This document shows positions 26,011 through 33,884 of a DNA stretch of 64,000 nt, one piece after another. The stretch comes from Bin18 sp965242795 (GTDB lineage: Bacteria; Desulfobacterota; Binatia; Bin18): NCBI GenBank assembly GCA_965242795.1, contig OZ251505.1:3906001-3970000 (forward strand). Reading direction: 5' to 3'. Below the pieces are notes generated by a model. That model did not search any database. It had not been told where the DNA came from and saw nothing but the letters and a program-made list of their open reading frames with translations. Both the position numbers and the translations under genes were made by a program. Positions within the stretch are counted from its first letter, which is position 1, and every line of letters begins with the position of its first letter.

Positions 26011-27048
26011 ATGAGTCGGACGCTGAATCGGCAATGGCGGCTCGCCTGCCGGCCGCATGGCATGGTCAAGGAGTCGGACTTCGAATACCACGAGGCCGAG
26101 GTTCCCGGCCTCGTGGACGGCCAGTTTCTGGTCCGTAATCTGTATCTGGCGTTCGAGCCGGCCATGCGTGGCTGGATCGAAGACCGCAAGAGTTACGTCC
26201 CGCCGGTCGCCATCGGCGAAGTGATGCGCGCGCTGAGCGTCGGGCAGGTGGTCGAATCGCGGAACCCCAAATTTCGGCCGGGCGAGTGCGTGGCCGGCGG
26301 CTTCGGCTGGCAGGAGTACGCCGCGGCCAGCGAGCGGGGCGGGCTGATGCCGCCGACCAAAATTCCCGCGGATGCCTCGCTCACGTGGCCGCTGGGCGTC
26401 CTGGGCGTGACCGGGCTGACCGCCTATTTCGGCATTCTGGACGTGGGCCGGCCGAAAGAGGGCGACACCTGCGTCGTGTCCGGGGCCGCGGGCGCGACCG
26501 GTTCGATCGCCGGACAGATCGCCAAGCTCAAGGGCTGTCGCGTGGTCGGGATTGCCGGCGGTCCGGAAAAATGCGACTGGCTGACGCGCGAGGCGCACTA
26601 CGACGCGGCGATCGACTACAAGGCGGAGGACGTGGACGCGCGGCTCCGGGAGTTGTGTCCCGACGGGATCGATCTCTATTTCGACAACGTGGGCGGCGAC
26701 ATTCTGGACGCGGCCCTGGCCCACATCGCGCAGAACGCGCGCGTCGTGCTGTGCGGCGGCATCTCCCGTTACAACGCGACCGAGCCGCCCCCGGGGCCGA
26801 AGAACTACATGAATCTGGTGATTCAGCGGGCACGCATGGAAGGTTTCATCGTGATCGACTACGCCGACCGGTTCTCGGACGCGGCCCGCGAGATGACCGG
26901 CTGGATCACGGGCGGCACGCTGACGTTTCAGGAAGACGTCCAGGAAGGCTTCGAGAACGCGCCGCGCACGTTCTTGCGGCTGTTCGAGGGCAAGAACGTC
27001 GGCAAGCAATTGTTGAAGATCGCGGAGCCGCCGCTGCCGCGGGTGTAG
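26011..27048 (+). CDS. Zinc-independent MDR oxidoreductase (CurA/alkenal reductase-like)
   Basis: This is a 345-aa NADPH-dependent medium-chain reductase. It begins MSRTLNRQWRLACRPHG; a start two codons earlier (26005) exists, but AAAGGAG is better spaced for 26011. Cofactor-binding motif GAAGATGSIAGQIAKLKGC is followed by VVGIAGGPEKC and the substrate-side DLYFDNVGGDILDAAL. The CIS RYNATEPPPGPKNYMNLVI segment is typical of the 2-alkenal/curcumin reductase subgroup. Catalytic zinc cysteines are absent. It probably reduces alpha,beta-unsaturated carbonyls. Confidence 0.92.
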   Translation: MSRTLNRQWRLACRPHGMVKESDFEYHEAEVPGLVDGQFLVRNLYLAFEPAMRGWIEDRKSYVPPVAIGEVMRALSVGQVVESRNPKFRPGECVAGGFGWQEYAAASERGGLMPPTKIPADASLTWPLGVLGVTGLTAYFGILDVGRPKEGDTCVVSGAAGATGSIAGQIAKLKGCRVVGIAGGPEKCDWLTREAHYDAAIDYKAEDVDARLRELCPDGIDLYFDNVGGDILDAALAHIAQNARVVLCGGISRYNATEPPPGPKNYMNLVIQRARMEGFIVIDYADRFSDAAREMTGWITGGTLTFQEDVQEGFENAPRTFLRLFEGKNVGKQLLKIAEPPLPRV

Positions 27049-27168
27049 ATGGGCACGCGCCGGAGCAAGACGAAATCGGGCTCACACCGACCGGAGAACG
27101 TGGCTCTACCGGGGCGACGCATGCGTCGCCCCTACGACGGATACCCGATGGGAAGGAAGGATTCGGTT

Positions 27169-27654
27169 ATGAGGAAAGCGTTGCTGCTCGTGTGCTGTGT
27201 CGGTCTGATCGCGAGTTTCGGAGCGAGGGGCGCGGCGGCGGACCGGCATGAAACGTCCGCCGGTTACGCGGCGTACACGCCGGACGCCATGCAGTGGATG
27301 GACGAACCGGGCCGACTCCCGCCCGGGGCGAAGCTCGCCGTATTGGCCGGCGACCCGACCAAGGAAGGGCCGTTCACCTTCCGCCTGAAGTTGCCCGACG
27401 CCTATCCGGTGCCGCATCATTGGCACCCGAAGGCGGAAACCATCACCACCATCAGCGGGACGCTGTATATGGGCACCGGCGAAACCGAGGACAGGGATAA
27501 AGTGATGGCGCTTACGGCAGGCTCCCTCATTGCCATTGACGCCGAGGTGAAGCATTACGGCTGGACCGAAGGCGAGACCGTCATTCAGGTGAGTTCCGAC
27601 GGCCCCTTCATCGTGCATTACGTGAATCCGGAAGAAGACCCCGCCAACAAATAG
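27169..27654 (+). CDS. Secreted cupin-domain protein
   Basis: This 161-aa protein starts at 27169 after GGAAGGAAGG. A signal peptide is clear (MRKALLLVCCVGLIASFG, ending near GAAA-D). The mature part is one cupin with motif 1 ligands PHHWHPKAE plus E (TITTISGTLYMG) and motif 2 IDAEVKHYGW. The metal site looks intact. This family is frequently annotated as periplasmic DUF4437/quercetinase-like; its substrate is unknown. It lies 120 bp after the MDR gene, separated by a small GGGGCGACGCATGCGTCGCC palindrome. Confidence 0.85.
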   Translation: MRKALLLVCCVGLIASFGARGAAADRHETSAGYAAYTPDAMQWMDEPGRLPPGAKLAVLAGDPTKEGPFTFRLKLPDAYPVPHHWHPKAETITTISGTLYMGTGETEDRDKVMALTAGSLIAIDAEVKHYGWTEGETVIQVSSDGPFIVHYVNPEEDPANK

Positions 27655-27719
27655 CCGGACGATACGCTGCGGGACGCGGCCCGGCTGGACTGTTGGAGAC
27701 CGGGTGGCGTTGCGGCGTG

Positions 27720-27795
27720 CACCCTCACCCCAACCCCTCTCCCGAAGGGAGAGGGGCTCTGCTTTTTTTATTCTCTCTCCCTCTGGGCGGGGGAA
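27720..27795. repeat. CTCTCCC...GGGAGAGG palindrome pair
   Basis: Two nested units run from CACCCCAACCCCTCTCCCGA to GGGAGAGGGGCTCTGCTTTT, with T-rich sequence after the first hairpin, then CTCTCTCCCTCTGGGCGGGG. It lies between convergent genes and may terminate both. Confidence 0.7.
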
Positions 27796-27829
27796 AGAAG
27801 CGATCGGAGACCCGAACGAGCCGGGACGG

Positions 27830-29359
27830 TTACTGCGGCGGGGCGGGTGCGGCGAAGACATGCTTCTCGAAGGCATCCGCGGCGCGCAACACCGTCGCGT
27901 CGTCCGCTTGGCGGCCGACGAGCATCATGCCGACCGGCAGCCCCTCGGACACCGCGCAGGGTAACGTGATGGCCGGGTGGCCGGTCACGTCGAACGGGCA
28001 GGTGTTGACCAGCATTTCGAGGGCGCGGGCCACGATTTCTTCCCGCTCGGCGTCCGGTTCCGGAATCTTCGTCGCCTTCATGGGCAGGGTCGGCATGACG
28101 AGCAGGTCGCACGCCTGCAACGCGCGGTCGTAGGCCGCGGCCAGGGCGCGGGCCAGATTCTGCGCCTTGGCGTAATAGCGGCCGTGGTAGCGCTCCTGCA
28201 TGTAGCGCCCCATCATCATCACCATCTTGACGGTTTCGGACAGGTCGTCGGCGCGCGTCAGCCGGCCACGCGCTGCGGCGTCGAGCAGGCTGGTCGTGTA
28301 GTGGCCCTTCCAGTTCGTGCCCATGCCGGCGCCTTCGATCATGAGCCGCGTCGGCCCTTCGGTCGCAATGCTGGTCCAGACGTGGCGGCCGTCGCGATGC
28401 CACGGCAGGGAGACCGTCTCGACCGTCGCCCCTAGTTTCTCGAAGGCGTGCGCAGCCTCTTCGACGCTGGCGTCCACGTCGGGCTCCGACTCGTCCCAGC
28501 CGAAGCCTTCCCGCACGATGCCGAGCTGCAGCCCGGCCACGTCGCCGGTCAACGCCGCGGTGTACGCCTGCCCGTCGAGCCCCGCTTGCTGGCGCGGGTC
28601 CAGTCCGTCCGGCCCGGCCAGCACTTCCAGCAGCAACGCGGTCTCGTGCACGGTGCGCGCCATCGGGCCGGTGTGGTCGAGCGTGAGTTCGATCGGCATG
28701 ATGCCGGTGTACGGCACCAGCCCATACGTCGGCTTGTGGCCGTAGATGCCGCACCAGCTTGCGGGCATGCGGATCGAGCCGCCCTGATCCCCGCCGATCG
28801 CCATGTCCACCGCGCCCGCGGCGACCAGCGCGCCGCTGCCGCTCGACGAGCCGCCCGTGGTGCGGCTGCGGTCGTGGGGATTGCGCACCGGCCCGGTCGC
28901 GCAGGTATGGCTGCCGCCCGAAAAGCACAGGTTTTCGCACACCGCCTTGCCGAGAATGCGTCCGCCGGCGTCCAGAATGCGCGTGACGATCGTCGCGTCG
29001 ATTTCGGGCGTATAACCTTCCAGAATGGCGCTGCCGTTCATCATCGGCACGCCGGCGACACACACGTTGTCCTTGACGGCGAGGGTCTTGCCGGCCAGCG
29101 GGCCGGTCTCCGCACCCGCGATGTCCGTGCGCCAGTACCAGGCGCCGAGCGGATTGTCCTCGGGTTGGGGCCGGGCGCCCGGGGTGCGCGGATACGCGAC
29201 CGGCAGGCCGGGTTCGGTCAATTCGTCCAGGCGGGCGTAGGATTCCACCATGCCGGACATGAGACCCTGGAACGATTCCAGGTCTTCCTCGGTCAGGTTG
29301 AGCCGAAAGTCCTCGGCAATGTCGGCGAGGTCGTCGAGCGACGGATGTTTGATCGCCAT
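27830..29359 (-). CDS. Amidase signature-family hydrolase
   Basis: This is a 509-aa amidase with the Lys-cisSer-Ser triad: lysine in KTLAVKDNVCVAG, the Gly/Ser loop TTGGSSSGSGALVAAG and the nucleophile in GGDQGGSIRMPASWCG. The C-terminal region has the usual DLLVMPTLPMKA and GHPAITLPC. The substrate-channel residues do not identify the amide. It is unrelated to GatA by context, since no gatB/gatC lie nearby. The start at 29359 has AAGGAGGCC upstream. Confidence 0.93.
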   Translation of the reverse strand: MAIKHPSLDDLADIAEDFRLNLTEEDLESFQGLMSGMVESYARLDELTEPGLPVAYPRTPGARPQPEDNPLGAWYWRTDIAGAETGPLAGKTLAVKDNVCVAGVPMMNGSAILEGYTPEIDATIVTRILDAGGRILGKAVCENLCFSGGSHTCATGPVRNPHDRSRTTGGSSSGSGALVAAGAVDMAIGGDQGGSIRMPASWCGIYGHKPTYGLVPYTGIMPIELTLDHTGPMARTVHETALLLEVLAGPDGLDPRQQAGLDGQAYTAALTGDVAGLQLGIVREGFGWDESEPDVDASVEEAAHAFEKLGATVETVSLPWHRDGRHVWTSIATEGPTRLMIEGAGMGTNWKGHYTTSLLDAAARGRLTRADDLSETVKMVMMMGRYMQERYHGRYYAKAQNLARALAAAYDRALQACDLLVMPTLPMKATKIPEPDAEREEIVARALEMLVNTCPFDVTGHPAITLPCAVSEGLPVGMMLVGRQADDATVLRAADAFEKHVFAAPAPPQ

Positions 29360-29496
29360 CGGGCGGGCCTCCTTCTCGGGATGGGGTTGGCAACGTCGGG
29401 CCGGTGACGCATCGGTACGTACCACGGCCGGCCCGCCGCGGAGAAGACGGACGGCGCCCCGACGAATTCGAGAAAGAGGGGAATGAAGAAAGGAAG

Positions 29497-29569
<73 letters not shown>

Positions 29570-29610
29570 ACGGGAAGGTTGGCGGAGGGAGGTTCGTGAC
29601 CGCAAGGAAG

Positions 29611-30111
29611 CTAACAGCCGATCCCGGGCTTTGCAAGCATCAGGCGGCTTTGCGCCCGGTAATGGCCTCGCGCAGCCCTTCCTGGAGCCCTTCGAGTACG
29701 GAAGATTGACGGATCGATTTTTCGATAGCCGTCATTTGTCTTGCTGATTAGCCCTTCACCCTTCCAACGAGAGACGGCAGCATAGACCTGTTCAATCGGT
29801 TTCCCGCTACGTTCAACCAACATGGTTGCAGAGAAGTGAATTGGTAGATCCCCATACAATTTCTTCCAATCGACTCTCCTTCCCCGTTTTCCTGACGTTT
29901 CGACGTCTGGAGAGGTCGAGTCGCCCGGGTCATCTGGAAACAGACCAACGGCCTCGGCTTCTAATCGCAGGAGATTCAACAGTCTTTCTTCCGCGTTGGC
30001 GAATATCGTCTGCTATCGTCGTTCTTCGGGCGTAATCCTCGGCCGACCATCTGCAAGTGCCGTCTTGACGCGCCCCAACAGTTCCCGCTGATAGTCCCGC
30101 AGTTCCGTCAT
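29611..30111 (-). pseudogene. Small DNA-binding-like gene interrupted by an in-frame TAG
   Basis: From the ATG at 30111 one frame reads MTELRDYQRELLGRVKTALA to PRITPEERR, meets a single TAG (30015-30013), then continues in the same frame as QTIFANAEERLLNLLRLEAE to a stop at 29611. The second part can initiate only at TTG 29979. The C-terminal half (ATMLVERSGKPIEQVYAAVSRW, in pieces, then KGEGLISKTNDG) looks like a winged helix. The DNA is AT-richer than its surroundings. A nonsense-inactivated mobile gene is the simplest reading. Confidence 0.5.
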
Positions 30112-30219
30112 CGGTCGGGCGCGCCTCTACGGTTTGGGCGGCGCGGTGCGTTCGATCATGGTTTCGATTCCGCGGCTGACGGTTTCGAGGCTATGGGGTG
30201 CCGCTGAACGGCCTCTTTC

Positions 30220-31344
30220 CTAGACCAAGCCGACTTCCAGGTAGGTCAGGATGGCGCGCAGGCCGCCGGCATCGACGCGCGCGTTTATGCGCGAGCGGAA
30301 GATGAAGTAGTAGTTGCCGTCGTCGGCTTTGGCTTCGGGGGGCGGATTCTCGTCCCAGGCGCCTTGTTGGCAGGCGTCGAGCAGGCTCTCGTCCACAGCG
30401 TAGCTGCCCGACCGTGTGTGCATGGTGAGGCCGAGCAGGGTGCCCTGCTCGCTGAGTTTGGCCTGAATCTGCACGGGGTGGCGCGCGGCGACGACGTCGT
30501 CGGCCTGGAGGTTGCGCCGCTGGCGGATCAACAAATGCTGGAAGACGCGCTGCGCCACGCGGCGCACGAACGGGGCGAAGCGGCTCGCTTTGGTGTTCAG
30601 AAAGGTGAGGTTGCCCTTGCGCACGTCGGGCAAGTGGTCGAGCGTACCGCGCGGGCCGGGCATGGTCAGATAGTTTTCGCGCGCCGGCGGCGGGGCCATG
30701 GCCAACAGTTCGTTGCCGGTCGGGGGGCTGCGTTCGGCCTGTTCCTTTTGGGCGTCGCCGTCGTCGGACAGCCAGCCCTCGGACAGCAGGTTGTCTTGCC
30801 GCGCGAAAAGCTGGGGTCTGGGGCGTTGCCGCGGTCGGGGCTGCTCGGCCGGCGTCCGCGGGGCGGGCTGGGCGGGACGTTCGGCCCGCGGCGTGTCGGG
30901 GCTGGTGCCGTCTGGCGCGGGTTGGCGCTCCTGCGGCGGGGTGCTGAGCGGGGTGCCGACGGCGACCTGTTCTTCTTCGACCGCGGTATTCCGGTCGCTC
31001 AGGAAGCGGGTTTCGTCGGGGACCTGGTTATTGACCTCGTCAGGGACGCTGACGATCTGCTGGTCAGGGACTTCCGGGACGGGCTGCGGCTCTTCTTTTT
31101 TCGGTTCGGGCGGAGGTTCGGGTTCCGCGACCTGGGGCGGCGCTTGCGCGATTTGCGGCGGGCTCAGGGGTTCGGGCGGCAGCAATTCTACTTCGGTCAG
31201 TTGTTCGAGCGGGGGCTCCGCCCGTTTGACGTGCGGCCACAAGAGCAGGATGAACAGATGGACGAGCAGCGAAACGATGAGGAAGATCAGCAGGGGATCG
31301 CGCTGTTGGGCCGGGCGCAGGGGGAGGGCGGCGGCAATGGACAT
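30220..31344 (-). CDS. TonB/TolA-type energy transducer-like protein
   Basis: This 374-aa protein has a short cytoplasmic N-terminus, one membrane anchor (DPLLIFLIVSLLVHLFILLL, about 15-36), a long Pro/Glu/Gln-rich periplasmic spacer (about 45-190) and a folded C-terminal domain. That domain has FVRRVAQRVFQHLLIRQRRN and VQIQAKLSEQGTLLGLTMHT, resembling TolA/TonB C-terminal alpha-beta units. Such proteins couple the ExbB-ExbD or TolQ-TolR motor to the outer membrane. No motor genes are next to it. The start at 31344 is chosen because the upstream extension is only basic filler. Confidence 0.75.
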   Translation of the reverse strand: MSIAAALPLRPAQQRDPLLIFLIVSLLVHLFILLLWPHVKRAEPPLEQLTEVELLPPEPLSPPQIAQAPPQVAEPEPPPEPKKEEPQPVPEVPDQQIVSVPDEVNNQVPDETRFLSDRNTAVEEEQVAVGTPLSTPPQERQPAPDGTSPDTPRAERPAQPAPRTPAEQPRPRQRPRPQLFARQDNLLSEGWLSDDGDAQKEQAERSPPTGNELLAMAPPPARENYLTMPGPRGTLDHLPDVRKGNLTFLNTKASRFAPFVRRVAQRVFQHLLIRQRRNLQADDVVAARHPVQIQAKLSEQGTLLGLTMHTRSGSYAVDESLLDACQQGAWDENPPPEAKADDGNYYFIFRSRINARVDAGGLRAILTYLEVGLV

Positions 31345-31435
31345 TCGGCGCATTCTAACGGTCGGTCGGCACAGCCGCAAGGAAACTGCGGGTTGGGTAG
31401 TGTCTCAACTCGAATCTCAGGCCGCTGTCGGTTGT

Positions 31436-31620
31436 GTAGGGGCAACCCCCTGTGGTTGCCCAGGGGGGGACGGGCAGGCATGGGGGCCTGCCTCTACACA
31501 ATCATATTGTTCCCTCCCCCTCCGGGAGAGAGGTGGAGCCTGCCCCGGATTTGATCTGAGGGTGAGGGGAATCTTCGAACCGAGGGGGAGTCGCGGCTTG
31601 CCCACGGGAGCGGAGGGGCT
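31436..31620. repeat. GTAGGGGCAACCCC palindrome plus CTCCCGG unit
   Basis: A near copy of 11478-11562 (31436-31501) is followed by a degenerate CCCTCCGGGAGAGAGG-TGCCCCGG-GGTGAGGGG element (31515-31570). The gap between divergent genes 31345-31635 holds little else besides the presumed tatA promoter. Confidence 0.75.
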
Positions 31621-31635
31621 TATAGTCGGACGGCT

Positions 31636-31818
31636 ATGTTCGGTCTCGGCGTCGGCGAGCTCGCCATCATTCTCGTGATTGTGCTGGTCATCTTCGGGGC
31701 GCGGAAACTCCCGGAGATCGGCGAAGGACTGGGCAAGGGCATCCGCAGCTTCCGCAAGGCGGTCAAGACCTCGGACGAGATCGACGTCACCCCCGACAAA
31801 GAAGCCGGCGACAAGTAA
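31636..31818 (+). CDS. tatA: Sec-independent translocase protein TatA/TatE
   Basis: This 60-aa protein is the pore-forming subunit of twin-arginine translocation. It has the short N-terminal TM helix (GVGELAIILVIVLVIFGA), the FGARKLPEIGEGLGKGI hinge with the conserved FG, KLP and G residues, an amphipathic helix and a short acidic tail. TatB and TatC are not nearby; an isolated tatA is common in delta-like lineages. Confidence 0.95.
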   Translation: MFGLGVGELAIILVIVLVIFGARKLPEIGEGLGKGIRSFRKAVKTSDEIDVTPDKEAGDK

Positions 31819-31844
31819 CGGTCCAGCCCGTTGAGAGCGATCCC

Positions 31845-31892
31845 TTGAGCCTGTCGAAAGGTCGAAGGGGGTCGAAACGGGTGCAGGGTCGT
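31845..31892. repeat. Single CTTCGAC-type repeat after tatA
   Basis: CCCTTGAGCCTGTCGAAAGG followed by TCGAAGGGGGTCGAAACGGG forms an imperfect hairpin between the convergent tatA and zinc-ribbon genes. Confidence 0.6.
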
Positions 31893-31917
31893 CTCGCCAG
31901 TAATCCTTCGCCGTTTC

Positions 31918-32973
31918 CTACGAGCGCCCGAACCGGGTCTCCACCACGCGGCCGCTGAACTCGGCCACCTGCTCGGGCGGATCGAGAAACGTCATCAGAA
32001 ACTCGACGCTCCGCCCCCCCGGCACGGAAAAGCGTTTCGGCGGCGCCAGGTTTTGCAGGATGCGGACCTCGCGCAAGCTGAGGCTCTCCAACACCTCGGG
32101 CGCCGTATCGGTGCCGCAGTCGATCTCGCGCTGTTCCAGCACGCGGCCGTGCGCGTCCAGCAGGCGGCCCTGAATCCGAATGCGCTGCGCCGTGGTGTCC
32201 GCCTCGTTCATGGCGGTGCCGGCAATCGCGAACACGCGGCGGCCGTCCTTGGTGCGCCAGAAATTGCCGCGCATTTTCGTAAGCGCGACGTGGCGCGCCG
32301 ACGGACGCTCGGCATCCAGCAGCGGACCGAGCAGCGGCAGGCGGGAGACGGTCGTCGCGGTGTCGGCGATATTCGAGACGGCAATCAACGAGATGACCGT
32401 CCACCCGGCGACGACCGAGGCGATCAGCCCGATGACGGATCGGTACGACACGCGGCGTTCGACGAACGCCGGAGCGCGCGACATCCGGGGCGGGTCTCCA
32501 TCCGGAATATCCGCTCCTTCCAGCCTCCTTCCGCCGTCAGCAGCATAGCCGTTCCCCGTGGGTGCTTCCGGCTGCGTTCGGGACATCCGGGCCGCAGCAC
32601 CGTTCTGCGCAGTCGCTCCATTCTGCGAAGCAGCGTGTGCGAACAACGACGGGGCATCGCCCGCAGCCCCGTTGCCGAGCTTTCTGTTCCTCCTGCGGCG
32701 TTTCGGCGCGCCGCTCGTCCCGTTCGGCTGCGCGTCGGCCGCGGGTTGGAAATCCAACGTGTTCTGCACGGAGGCGGAAGGCTCCCCGTCCGTTGCCGGC
32801 GGTCGGGCGTCGGTCGAGGGTTCGGAGAACAGCCCGACCTGCACCGTGGGCGGAGCGGACGGGAACACGTGCCCGCAGTGCGCCCGGGTACACTCGAAAA
32901 ACGTGGTTTCATCGCCCGCACCCAAGGCTTGGGTACGGTATCGCGTCCGGCAGGCTGGACACTCCACGATCAC
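31918..32973 (-). CDS. Zinc-ribbon (MJ0042-type) DUF3426-like membrane protein
   Basis: This 351-aa protein starts at GTG 32973, chosen because GGAGGAGG lies 7 nt upstream and the protein then begins VIVECPACRTRYR. The zinc ribbon uses C-x2-C and a later C-x4-C (FFECTRAHCGHVF). A long low-complexity linker (about 45-170) precedes one TM helix (SVIGLIASVVAGWTVISLIA). The periplasmic domain has RRVFAIAGTAMNEADTTAQR and LQNLAPPKRFSVPGGRSVEF, in pieces, as in DUF3426 domains. Role is unknown; similar proteins are common in delta- and betaproteobacteria. Confidence 0.8.
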   Translation of the reverse strand: MIVECPACRTRYRTQALGAGDETTFFECTRAHCGHVFPSAPPTVQVGLFSEPSTDARPPATDGEPSASVQNTLDFQPAADAQPNGTSGAPKRRRRNRKLGNGAAGDAPSLFAHAASQNGATAQNGAAARMSRTQPEAPTGNGYAADGGRRLEGADIPDGDPPRMSRAPAFVERRVSYRSVIGLIASVVAGWTVISLIAVSNIADTATTVSRLPLLGPLLDAERPSARHVALTKMRGNFWRTKDGRRVFAIAGTAMNEADTTAQRIRIQGRLLDAHGRVLEQREIDCGTDTAPEVLESLSLREVRILQNLAPPKRFSVPGGRSVEFLMTFLDPPEQVAEFSGRVVETRFGRS

Positions 32974-33107
32974 ACGCCACCTCCTCCGGCCGGCTGCCAA
33001 CCCGACCCGATCATAGGCGCACAGGGCGGAAAATCAACAACGTTGACGCTGACTTCGACAAAAACCTATAATGCTGCAACGTTGATGGGAGGGAAGAGGG
33101 GCAGGTT

Positions 33108-33884
33108 GTGGTGGTTCTTGCCGCGGTGCGCATGGGCTTCATCGTCCTGCACACCGTGTTCTGGGGTCTCCCCGTTTATCTCGTGTCGTTTCTGGACCCG
33201 TACGCGGAACGGGCCGACCGCCTGATCCGCTGTTGGGCGAAAGGCAACCTGTGGGCGTGCCGGGTCTCGGTGCGCGTGCGCGGCCTCGACCGGCTGGAAC
33301 CCGGCCGTGCGTACGTCTTCATGTCCAACCACCGCAGCCAGTTCGACATCCTGACGTTGATGGCCGCCCTCCAGGCGTTTCCCCTGCGCTGGGTCGCCAA
33401 ACACGAACTGCGCAAAGTGCCGGTTCTGGGCGCGTGCATGAACCGCACGCATCAGATCCTGGTGGACCGCGACAGCCGCACGCAAGCCGTCGCCACGCTG
33501 CGCAAGGTCCGGGAACTGCTGGCCGCGGGCATCTCCGTGGTGTTCTTCCCCGAGGGTACGCGCAGCCTGGACGGGCGGCTGCTTCCGTTCAAGCCGGGCG
33601 GGTTCATGGCCGCGGTCGAAGCCGGCGCCCCGGTCGTGCCGGTCACGATCAACGGCAGCCACGCGGTGCTGCCGCCCGGCGACTGGAAGGTGCGCAGCGG
33701 GGACATCGACGTGGTGATCGGCGCCCCGATCACGGTCCGGCGCGACGGTTCGCGCAAGGCCGCCCGCGCCGCGCTGCGCGCCGATGTCGAGGCCGCGATT
33801 ACCGCGCCGCTCAGAATCGACGCGCCCTGCACGTCCGCGGGGCCGGTTGCCGCTGGCGCCGGCGGAAGGACAGACCATGAGTGA
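33108..33884 (+). CDS. plsC: 1-acyl-sn-glycerol-3-phosphate acyltransferase
   Basis: This 258-aa membrane-associated acyltransferase makes phosphatidic acid. The HX4D catalytic motif is in MSNHRSQFDIL, the lysophosphatidate-binding block in FFPEGTRSLDGRL and the later VPVTINGSH block is present. A hydrophobic N-terminal helix (FIVLHTVFWGLPVYLVSFL) anchors it. GTG 33108 or 33111 is the start; no stronger candidate exists. Its stop overlaps the RNase J start by 8 bp, so both are translated from one message. Confidence 0.93.
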   Translation: MVVLAAVRMGFIVLHTVFWGLPVYLVSFLDPYAERADRLIRCWAKGNLWACRVSVRVRGLDRLEPGRAYVFMSNHRSQFDILTLMAALQAFPLRWVAKHELRKVPVLGACMNRTHQILVDRDSRTQAVATLRKVRELLAAGISVVFFPEGTRSLDGRLLPFKPGGFMAAVEAGAPVVPVTINGSHAVLPPGDWKVRSGDIDVVIGAPITVRRDGSRKAARAALRADVEAAITAPLRIDAPCTSAGPVAAGAGGRTDHE

